A stretch of DNA of 64,000 bases from Algibacter lectus. GTDB taxonomy: Bacteria; Bacteroidota; Bacteroidia; Flavobacteriales; Flavobacteriaceae. The position numbers and the translations under genes were made by a program. The notes beneath the pieces are model-generated. The model was given only the letters and a program-made list of their open reading frames with translations, ran no database searches and was not told the DNA's origin. The stretch is from contig NZ_FOLN01000013.1 of NCBI RefSeq assembly GCF_900112395.1, positions 62,001-126,000 on the forward strand, in the 5' to 3' direction. Of the stretch, positions 8,778 to 15,192 are shown piece by piece; positions within the stretch are counted from its first letter, which is position 1; each line of letters begins with the position of its first letter.

Positions 8778-9150
8778 GAGGTTTAGAGTTTAATTGTTCT
8801 ATTATTAAAACGGTAATAATACCAAAGGTGTAAGCCACTAAATCGCCCACTTGAAACGTACTGCCTAATATGATGGTTAGTAGTTTGTGGTCTTCAAGGT
8901 TTAATAATTTTAATAGATTGAAGTATTGAGCAAATTCTATTAAAAAAGCAAAAACTAATACTCCGGCGCCCAGTTTAAAATGATTTATTTTTAAGAAGCT
9001 TTTAAAAAAACAGTAAAGTAAAATTACCGATAGAAAATCTCCGACCGTGTAACGTATAAATCCTGTTTTAAGGTAAACAGCAATTAATATTTCGGTTAAT
9101 AAAAAGAGGAACGCTAAGGTTAGGTAGGTTTTGTTGAGTTTGTATGTCAT
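8764..9150 (-). CDS. DUF2809 membrane protein
   Basis: 128 residues, four hydrophobic segments. Matches DUF2809 proteins through RYTVGDFLSVILLY (about residues 33-47), EFAQYFNLL and the C-terminal FQVGDLVAYTFGI. The second and fourth helices both carry GD, which is typical of this family. Function unknown. It lies between a 100-residue membrane protein (gap of 4 bases) and the DUF1361 gene (overlap of 14 bases), so all three form one operon on the minus strand. Confidence 0.85.
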   Translation of the reverse strand: MTYKLNKTYLTLAFLFLLTEILIAVYLKTGFIRYTVGDFLSVILLYCFFKSFLKINHFKLGAGVLVFAFLIEFAQYFNLLKLLNLEDHKLLTIILGSTFQVGDLVAYTFGIITVLIIEQLNSKPHELH

Positions 9151-9154
9151 TTTG

Positions 9155-9457
9155 TTATAATCTAATGTCGTTTAAGGAAATAATAATGTAGAAGTATAAA
9201 ATGGCTATAGGTATATTCATTAAAATAATACCACAAGTTTTTAAGTTATTATATCTATCGGTTTCATAAATAAGACTCGCTATAAGGTTGGAAACAAGTA
9301 ATATCGCATTTACGGTAATAGCGACCCCAATGAATCCTAAACCAACGCCTATTGGTATAAAAGTTTCTCCGAAATAAAGAAAAAAAGAAAAGAGCGTAGT
9401 GCCAATCATAAAACTAAGAATAGCAACCGCTCTTCCTATATTAGAAATGCTGTACAT
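9155..9457 (-). CDS. Small four-helix membrane protein, unknown
   Basis: 100 residues, nearly all hydrophobic, with about three or four membrane segments (ILSFMIGTTLFSFFLYFG; VGLGFIGVAITVNAILL; GIILMNIPIAILYFYIIIS). No recognised domain. It is the first gene of the small membrane-protein operon with DUF2809 and DUF1361 genes, 4 bases before the former. Start is the ATG at 9457. The creD terminator lies upstream, so this operon must have its own promoter in 9458-9490. Confidence 0.6.
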   Translation of the reverse strand: MYSISNIGRAVAILSFMIGTTLFSFFLYFGETFIPIGVGLGFIGVAITVNAILLVSNLIASLIYETDRYNNLKTCGIILMNIPIAILYFYIIISLNDIRL

Positions 9458-9491
9458 AATTTTCGTTTTGTATTAATAATTGAAATAGAAA

Positions 9492-9524
9492 AAGCGTTAC
9501 TCTTTTTTTTTAGAAGTAACGCTT
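9492..9524 (-). terminator. Intrinsic terminator of the creD unit
   Basis: Stem AAGCGTTACT (9492-9501) with AGTAACGCTT (9515-9524). On the minus strand it follows the creD stop by 7 bases and runs directly into a T tract. Confidence 0.8.
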
Positions 9525-9531
9525 CATTGAA

Positions 9532-10908
9532 TTACCCGTTATTCCAATCTATCTTTCTGGATACGTACATCACGATAGTAAGTATTAAAAATAGACCAAC
9601 ACTACCAACAAGAAGTGCATAGTTTTCTAATTGAATAATAACATAAATAAAGGCGTATAAAGCAGAAAGGGATAAGCCAATAAATAAAGGGAACTTAAGT
9701 GTTTTAAGAATAGATTTTGAGTACAAGGTGATTAACACAATAACGGAACTTCCAGCTATTAAATAAGCTTTTAGAAAATTACTATGCTCAGATATAGACA
9801 CTAGTAAAGTGTAAAACATAATGAGAGCCAGTCCAATCATTAAGTATTGAAATGGATGAATATTAATTTTACTTAAGGTTTGTATTAAAAAGAATATTAA
9901 AAAAGTAAGACCTATAACTAGGAAACCATATTTGGCAGATCGTTCACTTTTTTGATACTCGTCTACCATGACCATAAATTTAGTCCCGAATGCAAATTTG
10001 GTAAGGTTTGGTATTTTATTTAAATGTTGTTGAGAAAAAGCACGGTTGATGTGAAGTACTTTCCATTCAGCATTAAAGCTATCTTTTGTTATTGTTTTAG
10101 TTTCATCGTTAGGTAGGTAATTACCAATAAAACTTGGGTCGGCCCAATTAGAAGCCATTTTCATGGTAGTCGTTTTTCCGATAGGAATAAGTTCTATTTG
10201 CTTACTACCATTAAAGGCCATTGATAAACTAAATGGTGCGTTATTTTTACTCGATAAATCTATTGGGTTTATAAAACCAGATTCTAGCACATCTAAATAA
10301 TCACTGTTTTGTGTAGAGTTTTCATTAAAGTTTGTTTGAAAAGAGTAGGTGTTTTGGTTCAATTTTAAAAGCATTTCACTTTTGATGCCTTTTAGGTTAG
10401 AGGTTTTTAAAATCACGGTGGCCTTATCCCAAATTATATCTTCATCTTTAATGCCTTTAGAAGTTAAGTTGGTTGGGATATAATGTCCAGAAAAATCCAT
10501 GGTTGTAGTAAATACAGCCGATTCAAAATTACCACGGTTTAAAGTTTTAGAATCTACATTTACATCTGCATTTAAAGATTCAGGGAAAATGTATACGTTT
10601 TTTATATGTGTTTCTACTTCAGTGAAAAAGGTTTTTGTTTTTTCGTTATACGTTTTTGTTTCTGTATATGTTTTGTATGGGATTTTTAAAATAGGTCCAT
10701 AAACAAGTACATTTTCGCCCCACTTTTCGTTAATCTCATTTACTACATCACTTTGCCTAAAGGCACGTTCGGTAATTAAGGAGTTAATAAAAGATAGAGG
10801 TATGAGTAAGATAATGACTAAAAAACCTACCATAAGCATCCTTGCTGTGATTGATGTTTTTACCCAATTTCCGAATTTGTTTTGCTGTGGTTTGTTTGTG
10901 TTTTCCAT
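9532..10908 (-). CDS. creD: CreD-family inner-membrane protein
   Basis: 458 residues. An N-terminal membrane anchor (ITARMLMVGFLVIILLIPL) is followed by a large periplasmic domain of about 270 residues and five C-terminal membrane helices, the CreD layout. Family landmarks seen include GPILKIPY, the SFIGNYLPND region, the INRAFSQQHL segment and FLIQTLSKINIHPFQYLMIG. CreD is linked to envelope stress and, in some Gram-negatives, beta-lactam response; its biochemical role is unknown. It lies 77 bases after the winged-helix regulator gene and has its own palindromic operator 16 bases upstream of the ATG, so it is probably controlled by that regulator. Confidence 0.92.
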   Translation of the reverse strand: MENTNKPQQNKFGNWVKTSITARMLMVGFLVIILLIPLSFINSLITERAFRQSDVVNEINEKWGENVLVYGPILKIPYKTYTETKTYNEKTKTFFTEVETHIKNVYIFPESLNADVNVDSKTLNRGNFESAVFTTTMDFSGHYIPTNLTSKGIKDEDIIWDKATVILKTSNLKGIKSEMLLKLNQNTYSFQTNFNENSTQNSDYLDVLESGFINPIDLSSKNNAPFSLSMAFNGSKQIELIPIGKTTTMKMASNWADPSFIGNYLPNDETKTITKDSFNAEWKVLHINRAFSQQHLNKIPNLTKFAFGTKFMVMVDEYQKSERSAKYGFLVIGLTFLIFFLIQTLSKINIHPFQYLMIGLALIMFYTLLVSISEHSNFLKAYLIAGSSVIVLITLYSKSILKTLKFPLFIGLSLSALYAFIYVIIQLENYALLVGSVGLFLILTIVMYVSRKIDWNNG

Positions 10909-10923
10909 AATGTTAATTTAAAG

Positions 10924-10942
10924 TACTTTGAATTTCAAAGTA
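10924..10942. promoter_or_regulatory. Palindromic operator before creD
   Basis: TACTTTG-AATTT-CAAAGTA, a 7-base inverted repeat with a 5-base spacer, ending 16 bases before the creD ATG. An identical half-site pair occurs at 12232-12250 before the regulator operon. Both carry AAG directly before TACTTTG. This is the expected footprint of a dimeric winged-helix regulator such as the one at 10986-11279; the binding itself is inferred. Confidence 0.75.
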
Positions 10943-10985
10943 AAAGGTTAAAAAAAAGATTTTGTTGTTTTCGTGAGACTAAAGT

Positions 10986-11279
10986 CTAGCTTTTATTAAT
11001 TAATTTTTCGAGTGCATTAATGTGTTTTTTAAACTCGGCACGACCTAAATCGGTGGTGGAGTAGCGGGTATTCGGTTTGCGGCCTATAAACTGTTTTTCA
11101 ACCTTTATATATTCCACTTTTTCTAGAGCTTTGGCATGGCTAGCAATGTTGCCATCGGTGGCGCCTAAAAGTTCTTTTAGCATATTAAAATCGGCAAATT
11201 CGTTCACCATTAAAATAGACATAATACCTAGCCTAATTCTATGATCGAATGCTTTATTTATATTGGTTATTATGCTCAT
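10986..11279 (-). CDS. Winged-helix transcriptional regulator (HTH_34-like)
   Basis: 97 residues, the size of single-domain ArsR/MarR-like winged-helix proteins. Helix-turn-helix at about residues 30-55 (ADFNMLKELLGATDGNIASHAKALE) followed by a wing with GRKPNTRYSTTDLGRAEFKKH. It begins MSIITNINKAFDHRIRLGIMSIL, as in regulators of the 'winged helix DNA-binding domain' family often found beside membrane proteins in Bacteroidota. It is third in a minus-strand operon and upstream of creD; both transcription units start with the same TACTTTG-N5-CAAAGTA palindrome, so autoregulation and control of creD are likely. No metal-binding cysteines are visible; the signal is unknown. Confidence 0.85.
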   Translation of the reverse strand: MSIITNINKAFDHRIRLGIMSILMVNEFADFNMLKELLGATDGNIASHAKALEKVEYIKVEKQFIGRKPNTRYSTTDLGRAEFKKHINALEKLINKS

Positions 11280-11283
11280 AGAT

Positions 11284-11619
11284 CTAAGCTCGTTTGCTTT
11301 TAGATTTTATTATTTCGTTGTCATTAATGGTTTTAATTTTAGCAAAAAGAAATGTTACTGCAAATGCAAAAGCACCAATAAATAATGAAAACGGAATTAA
11401 AACAATAGCACCTTCTTTTATAGTTTTTCGTTTTGCGCCTTGAGCTGTAATATTTTGAGATTCTAAAGTGAGCTCTTCTTTATCTATAACGCCATTTTTA
11501 TTGACGTCGTAAAGTGCGAACTCTTGCTCGTAACTTTCATTGGAATAATATAAGTATGCTAATCCGAGGCCGTAAATAATAACTGAAGTCACTATTGCAA
11601 TTAGGAGTGCTTTGTTCAT
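11284..11619 (-). CDS. Two-helix membrane protein with an EF-hand loop
   Basis: 111 residues. Membrane helices at about 5-25 and 72-94 flank a soluble loop. The loop contains a canonical EF-hand calcium site at residues 38-49: D38, N40, N42, G43, I45 and E49 fall at the standard positions. With this topology the loop is probably periplasmic. The gene overlaps the upstream membrane-protein gene by 4 bases (ATGA) and is 4 bases before the regulator gene, so all three are co-expressed. A calcium-sensing or calcium-stabilised role is inferred from the motif only; a single EF-hand loop can also be structural. Confidence 0.7.
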   Translation of the reverse strand: MNKALLIAIVTSVIIYGLGLAYLYYSNESYEQEFALYDVNKNGVIDKEELTLESQNITAQGAKRKTIKEGAIVLIPFSLFIGAFAFAVTFLFAKIKTINDNEIIKSKSKRA

Positions 11620-12224
11620 TTTGTATCGTATTTAAAGTGCATAATGCTACCGTATATAATGTGCATTACTCCAAAGCCTAAAACCCATAACCAAAATCCA
11701 TAACCTGGAAGTAGGGTAGCAATTAAACCTAAAACTATTTCTGTATATCCTAAATAGCGAATATTACCAATGCTATATTTTGATGCATTTACCAAAGCTA
11801 AACCATAAAATATAAGCATTAAACCTCCGGTTTGACCATATTTGCCATTGCTTAAAATAATTAGGATATACAAACCGCCTGCAATTAACGGAATTAAAAA
11901 ATTAATGACCAATCGTTTTGATGTGGCATCCCACATTTTTGCTCCTGTTTTTTTAGCTTTTTTTGCCGAAAGTATATAGCCAGTAACGGCGCTAAATAGG
12001 GCCACTAATGCTAAAATAAGCATGACAGATCTAAATATTTGACCATCTAGAATTAACGTGCCGTAGCTGTATTTATTAACAAGCCAATAAGCGGCAGCGG
12101 CACCAATAAGGGCATAAGTTCCGGCTAAAATTCCAGATAAACCACTTAAGGAAATAAATCGAGAAGATTTATTCATTAAATCTTTAATGTCCGATATGTC
12201 TTTTAAATAATCTTTTGACTCCAT
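11616..12224 (-). CDS. Six-helix membrane protein of the creD-regulator operon, unknown
   Basis: 202 residues. A short charged N-terminus (MESKDYLKDISDIKDLMNKS) precedes five or six membrane helices (for example ISLSGLSGILAGTYALIGAA and VMLILALVALFSAVTGYIL). No domain of known function is recognised, but the gene heads the operon with the EF-hand protein and the winged-helix regulator, an arrangement that looks stable because of the 4-base overlap and tight spacing. Its start lies 8 bases after the operator at 12232-12250, so its expression is probably repressed by the regulator encoded two genes further on. Confidence 0.7.
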   Translation of the reverse strand: MESKDYLKDISDIKDLMNKSSRFISLSGLSGILAGTYALIGAAAAYWLVNKYSYGTLILDGQIFRSVMLILALVALFSAVTGYILSAKKAKKTGAKMWDATSKRLVINFLIPLIAGGLYILIILSNGKYGQTGGLMLIFYGLALVNASKYSIGNIRYLGYTEIVLGLIATLLPGYGFWLWVLGFGVMHIIYGSIMHFKYDTK

Positions 12225-12231
12225 GTAAAAG

Positions 12232-12250
12232 TACTTTGAAATGCAAAGTA
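12232..12250. promoter_or_regulatory. Palindromic operator before the regulator operon
   Basis: TACTTTG-AAATG-CAAAGTA, the same half-sites and spacing as at 10924-10942. It ends 8 bases before the ATG of the first gene, a position where a bound regulator would block transcription or initiation. Confidence 0.75.
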
Positions 12251-12311
12251 AATAAATATTTCTGAATTTTCGCCTACTTATTTTATTAAATTTGAAAATA
12301 AACTTCTTACT

Positions 12312-12692
12312 GTGAATCCGATAGATAATTATTTTTTAAGTCAGAAAGAACCTTATCAAGCTATTATGTTGTTTGTGCGAGGTGTGATTTTGAATACGTT
12401 ACCTGAGGTGGAAGAGCGGTATAGTTATAAAATTCCGTTTTATAATTGCCATAAGAAGCCTATGATTTATCTGAATATTTTAAAAGGAACCGATTATGTT
12501 GATGTAGCTTTTGTGCAAGGTGTTTTGCTAGAAAAAGAATTTTCTATTTTGAAAAATGATAATAAACGAAAGCAAGTGCGCTCCATTCAATTAAAAACCT
12601 TGGAAGATTTGGATTATGATATTTTTGTTGAATTACTGCACGCAGCCTCCAAGTTATTAAGCGAAAGTAAACGCGCTTGGTTTATTAATTGA
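12312..12692 (+). CDS. DUF1801 domain protein
   Basis: 126 residues from a GTG start at 12312. The sequence NPIDNYFLSQKEPYQAIMLFVRGVI followed by EERYSYKIPFYNCHKKPMIYLN matches DUF1801 (YdhG-like fold, related to frataxin-like small proteins). The family is common in Bacteroidota and has no settled function. It stands alone, divergent from the creD-regulator operon, with the operator at 12232-12250 in the shared intergenic region, so that regulator could also influence it, though this is only positional. No signal peptide; cytoplasmic. Confidence 0.8.
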   Translation: MNPIDNYFLSQKEPYQAIMLFVRGVILNTLPEVEERYSYKIPFYNCHKKPMIYLNILKGTDYVDVAFVQGVLLEKEFSILKNDNKRKQVRSIQLKTLEDLDYDIFVELLHAASKLLSESKRAWFIN

Positions 12693-12764
12693 TGCTTTTT
12701 GGGGAAGTCTTTAATTCGCAAATAGACTAACATATTCTGTTTGTACCGTACTTGGCTGGTAAGT

Positions 12765-12916
12765 GCGGGAGCGATAGTAGCGGCATCCTTTTTGTAAAAT
12801 AAAAATGCCATAAACCTCAGTTTTAACTATGGTTTATGGCATGTACATATTTTTTAGTGTATGGCTACAGCTTTACAAAAAGATATATTTACAAAAAGAT
12901 ATAGCGGATAGCGCGG
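12765..12916. repeat. Dispersed palindromic repeat, family B, copy 1 (contains a terminator-like hairpin)
   Basis: Outer boxes GCGATAGTAGCGGCATCC (to 12788) and GATATAGCGGATAGCGCGG (to 12916) bracket an inverted repeat CTTTTTGTAAA (12788-12798) / TTTACAAAAAG (12872-12882). Inside is a perfect 12-base-pair hairpin, ATGCCATAAACC at 12805-12816 with its complement at 12831-12842. TTTACAAAAAGATATA is present twice in tandem at 12872-12903. On the minus strand the order of boxes is the same as in the copy at 48419-48544. The hairpin is followed by T runs on the minus strand and could end the transcript of the barrel gene. Confidence 0.65.
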
Positions 12917-12949
12917 TTTTTATTTTTCTTAAAAACCCGCCCAAATATT

Positions 12950-13804
12950 TTAAATTCTAAAAATCCCTCCGAAAGAAACAATGCGCTGCAAGTAAGTGAA
13001 ATGTTGTGATGCGCGATCGGCTGGGTCTGGCGTGGTGCGGATATTTGGCATATTTATGTAACCACCTTTTAGGTCTAGTTGCATAAAAAAGTGCTTGAAA
13101 AAAGTGAAATTAATACCTGCACGAGCCGAAACACCGTAGCCCGATAAATGAAACTCATCGTTTCTTTCTTTAATTAATAGTGTGCTGTTTGTTTTTGGTA
13201 ATAAAAAACCACCGCCTATACCTTCGGTTAAGTTTATTTGAAATTTATCGGTATTTGGTAGGTTAAATAATGCCGAAATATCGTCGTGTCTAGCAATTTC
13301 TGTGTAGATATAATTTAATCCATCGGTGTGCTCGAAACCTAGAAAATCTTCTGGTAAAAAGGTAGCCTCGTTGTTGTATATACCGTTAAATTTTGACCCT
13401 TCTTCCGTGGTTGGTAAATCGATATAACCACTTAAAGTTCGGGTTTTTTCGTTTTCCATAACGTATTTCATATGATCTAAACCAAGAGAAATGGAATATT
13501 TATCTGAAATGAAATATCCCATTTTGAAATTGGTTTGAGGTATCGTCATTCTAGTTGGGTTTATATAATCTAAGTGCCAACCTTTAGGTTTATCGCGCGC
13601 TGTGGCATCTTTTATGGTGAAATTATAATTGTCTCCTTCAAAATGAATGTCCGATTTGCTAAAAGAGTCTCTATTGCCGCCCCAGCTTACAAAAAATTTT
13701 CCTTTGCTTGATGCGGTGTATTTTACAGCGTTGGTATCTTGGGCAAAAGCGCTGAAATTAATAATACTTAAAAAAAGCACTATTAGGTGTAGGTTTGATT
13801 TCAT
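12950..13804 (-). CDS. Predicted outer-membrane beta-barrel protein
   Basis: 284 residues. A signal peptide (IVLFLSIINFSAFAQ, cut after AFA) is followed by alternating amphipathic strands: KGKFFVSWGGNRDSF, NFKMGYFISDKYSISLGLDHMKYVM, GYGVSARAGINFTFFKHFFMQLDLKGGYI and a final strand IVSFGGIFRI. This is the pattern of a small barrel of 8-12 strands. No specific family is recognised. It is 21 bases downstream of kdsA on the same strand, so it may be co-transcribed with an LPS-core gene, which is suggestive but not proof of an envelope link. Confidence 0.7.
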   Translation of the reverse strand: MKSNLHLIVLFLSIINFSAFAQDTNAVKYTASSKGKFFVSWGGNRDSFSKSDIHFEGDNYNFTIKDATARDKPKGWHLDYINPTRMTIPQTNFKMGYFISDKYSISLGLDHMKYVMENEKTRTLSGYIDLPTTEEGSKFNGIYNNEATFLPEDFLGFEHTDGLNYIYTEIARHDDISALFNLPNTDKFQINLTEGIGGGFLLPKTNSTLLIKERNDEFHLSGYGVSARAGINFTFFKHFFMQLDLKGGYINMPNIRTTPDPADRASQHFTYLQRIVSFGGIFRI

Positions 13805-13825
13805 TATTATTTGGTTTAACTCGTT

Positions 13826-14644
13826 TTACAGAGCTTGTATTGTTTTTCTAATTTTAACGAGATTGCTTAGTAAGTTTTCTAGGTTATCTAGATGAAGCAT
13901 ATTGGCACCATCACTTTTAGCATTTGCTGGATCGAAATGCGTTTCGATAAATAAACCATCAACATTGTTTACAATACCTGCGCGTGCAATGGTTTCTATC
14001 ATGTCTGGGCGACCACCTGTAACGCCTGCAGTTTGGTTGGGTTGCTGTAGAGAATGGGTAACATCTAAAACGGTTGGTGCAAATTGGCGCATGGTTGGAA
14101 TGCCACGGAAATCCACAATCATGTCTTGGTAGCCAAACATGGTACCACGATCTGTAATCCAAGCTTTATCGCTACCAGCATCTTTTACTTTTTGCACAGC
14201 ATGTTTCATGGCCTCCGGACTCATAAATTGCCCTTTTTTAAGGTTGACCACTTTTCTTGTTTTTGCAGCAGCCACAACTAAGTCGGTTTGGCGTACTAAA
14301 AATGCAGGGATTTGTAAAACATCTACATATTGTGCGGCTAAAGCAGCATCGGATATTTCATGAATATCGGTTACAGTAGGCACATCGAATTTTTCTGATA
14401 CTTTTGCTAAAATTTCTAGCGCTTTCTCGTCGCCTATACCCGTAAAGCTATCAATTCTACTACGGTTTGCTTTTTTAAAACTACCTTTAAATATGTAAGG
14501 GATTTCTAATTTATTAGTAATGGTAATTACTTTTTCGGCAATACGCATAGCCATATCCTCGCCTTCTATAGCGCAAGGGCCACAAAGAAGAAAGAAATTG
14601 TTTGAATTAGCGTGCTTTATTTTTGGAATATCTTGAAGTATCAT
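13826..14644 (-). CDS. kdsA: 3-deoxy-8-phosphooctulonate (KDO-8-P) synthase
   Basis: 272 residues from the ATG at 14644; an in-frame TTG at 14665 is possible but extends beyond the usual N-terminus. The enzyme condenses phosphoenolpyruvate with arabinose-5-phosphate to KDO-8-phosphate for lipid A inner core. Family landmarks: FFLLCGPCAIEGEDMA near residue 20, the phosphate-binding FKGSFKKANRSR, and TDRGTMFGYQDMIVDFR, then DVTHSLQQPN and GLFIETHFDP near the C-terminus. The asparagine in KKANR marks the metal-independent or metal-flexible KDO8P type. It lies in a minus-strand group with a membrane protein upstream and a barrel downstream. Identification is secure. Confidence 0.96.
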   Translation of the reverse strand: MILQDIPKIKHANSNNFFLLCGPCAIEGEDMAMRIAEKVITITNKLEIPYIFKGSFKKANRSRIDSFTGIGDEKALEILAKVSEKFDVPTVTDIHEISDAALAAQYVDVLQIPAFLVRQTDLVVAAAKTRKVVNLKKGQFMSPEAMKHAVQKVKDAGSDKAWITDRGTMFGYQDMIVDFRGIPTMRQFAPTVLDVTHSLQQPNQTAGVTGGRPDMIETIARAGIVNNVDGLFIETHFDPANAKSDGANMLHLDNLENLLSNLVKIRKTIQAL

Positions 14645-14676
14645 CGACTTAAATTTAGGCGACAAAGATAATCAAA

Positions 14677-15036
14677 TTAAAAACGACTTCTAAGGCTGTT
14701 TTTTATTATCCACATGGCCATTATAAAGTTTGTAACCACAAATAACCCGGCAGTAAGCATTACACTATTTGAATTGAAGGCTAAATGACTGAAATCGATA
14801 ATTTTAGACAAGTAAGCAATAATTAAATAGGATGATAAACAGACGAATGTGATGCCTAGGGCGAAATTTAATTTTTTATTAGGCTTTATGATTTGCCATA
14901 AAAAAGGAATTCCGAAGAGTAAAATAGGGTATGCCGTTAAGCCTTCGGTACGGTTAATTGTAGTGAACCAATACGCGGCAATGGCAATAAAATATAGGTA
15001 AGGGATGCTTTTAGTGATTCTATTAATTATGTGCAT
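14677..15036 (-). CDS. Four-helix membrane protein, unknown
   Basis: 119 residues with four predicted membrane helices (IPYLYFIAIAAYWFTTI; AYPILLFGIPFLWQII; FALGITFVCLSSYLIIAYL; VMLTAGLFVVTNFIMAMWII). No recognised domain. It is 32 bases upstream of the kdsA ATG on the same strand and probably starts that transcript. Divergent from typA, whose promoter lies 124 bases away. The small size and even helix spacing resemble uncharacterised flavobacterial proteins; nothing more can be said. Confidence 0.6.
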   Translation of the reverse strand: MHIINRITKSIPYLYFIAIAAYWFTTINRTEGLTAYPILLFGIPFLWQIIKPNKKLNFALGITFVCLSSYLIIAYLSKIIDFSHLAFNSNSVMLTAGLFVVTNFIMAMWIIKNSLRSRF

Positions 15037-15159
15037 AGCAATTTGTTTTTGATGTTTATTTTGAGAGAATATTTCTTATAAAAATAACGAAAACAGGCAT
15101 TTAAAATTATATTTGATTTTAATTATAACAAATTTTTAACTATATATGAAAATAACCCG

Positions 15160-15167
15160 TACCTTTG
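15160..15167 (+). promoter_or_regulatory. Bacteroidota -7 promoter box for typA
   Basis: TACCTTTG fits the TAnnTTTG consensus of the Bacteroidota primary sigma factor and ends 25 bases before the typA ATG. No clear TTTG is seen at the -33 position. Confidence 0.7.
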
Positions 15168-15192
15168 CAGGCTTAAAATAAGGCACTATAAT

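Noticed and set aside
12872-12903. CRISPR-like direct repeats
   Set aside because: Only two tandem copies of 16 bases with no spacers and no cas genes; it belongs to the dispersed repeat.
13902-14363. Several short open frames opposite kdsA
   Set aside because: KdsA is unmistakable on the minus strand; the others have no signature or start context.
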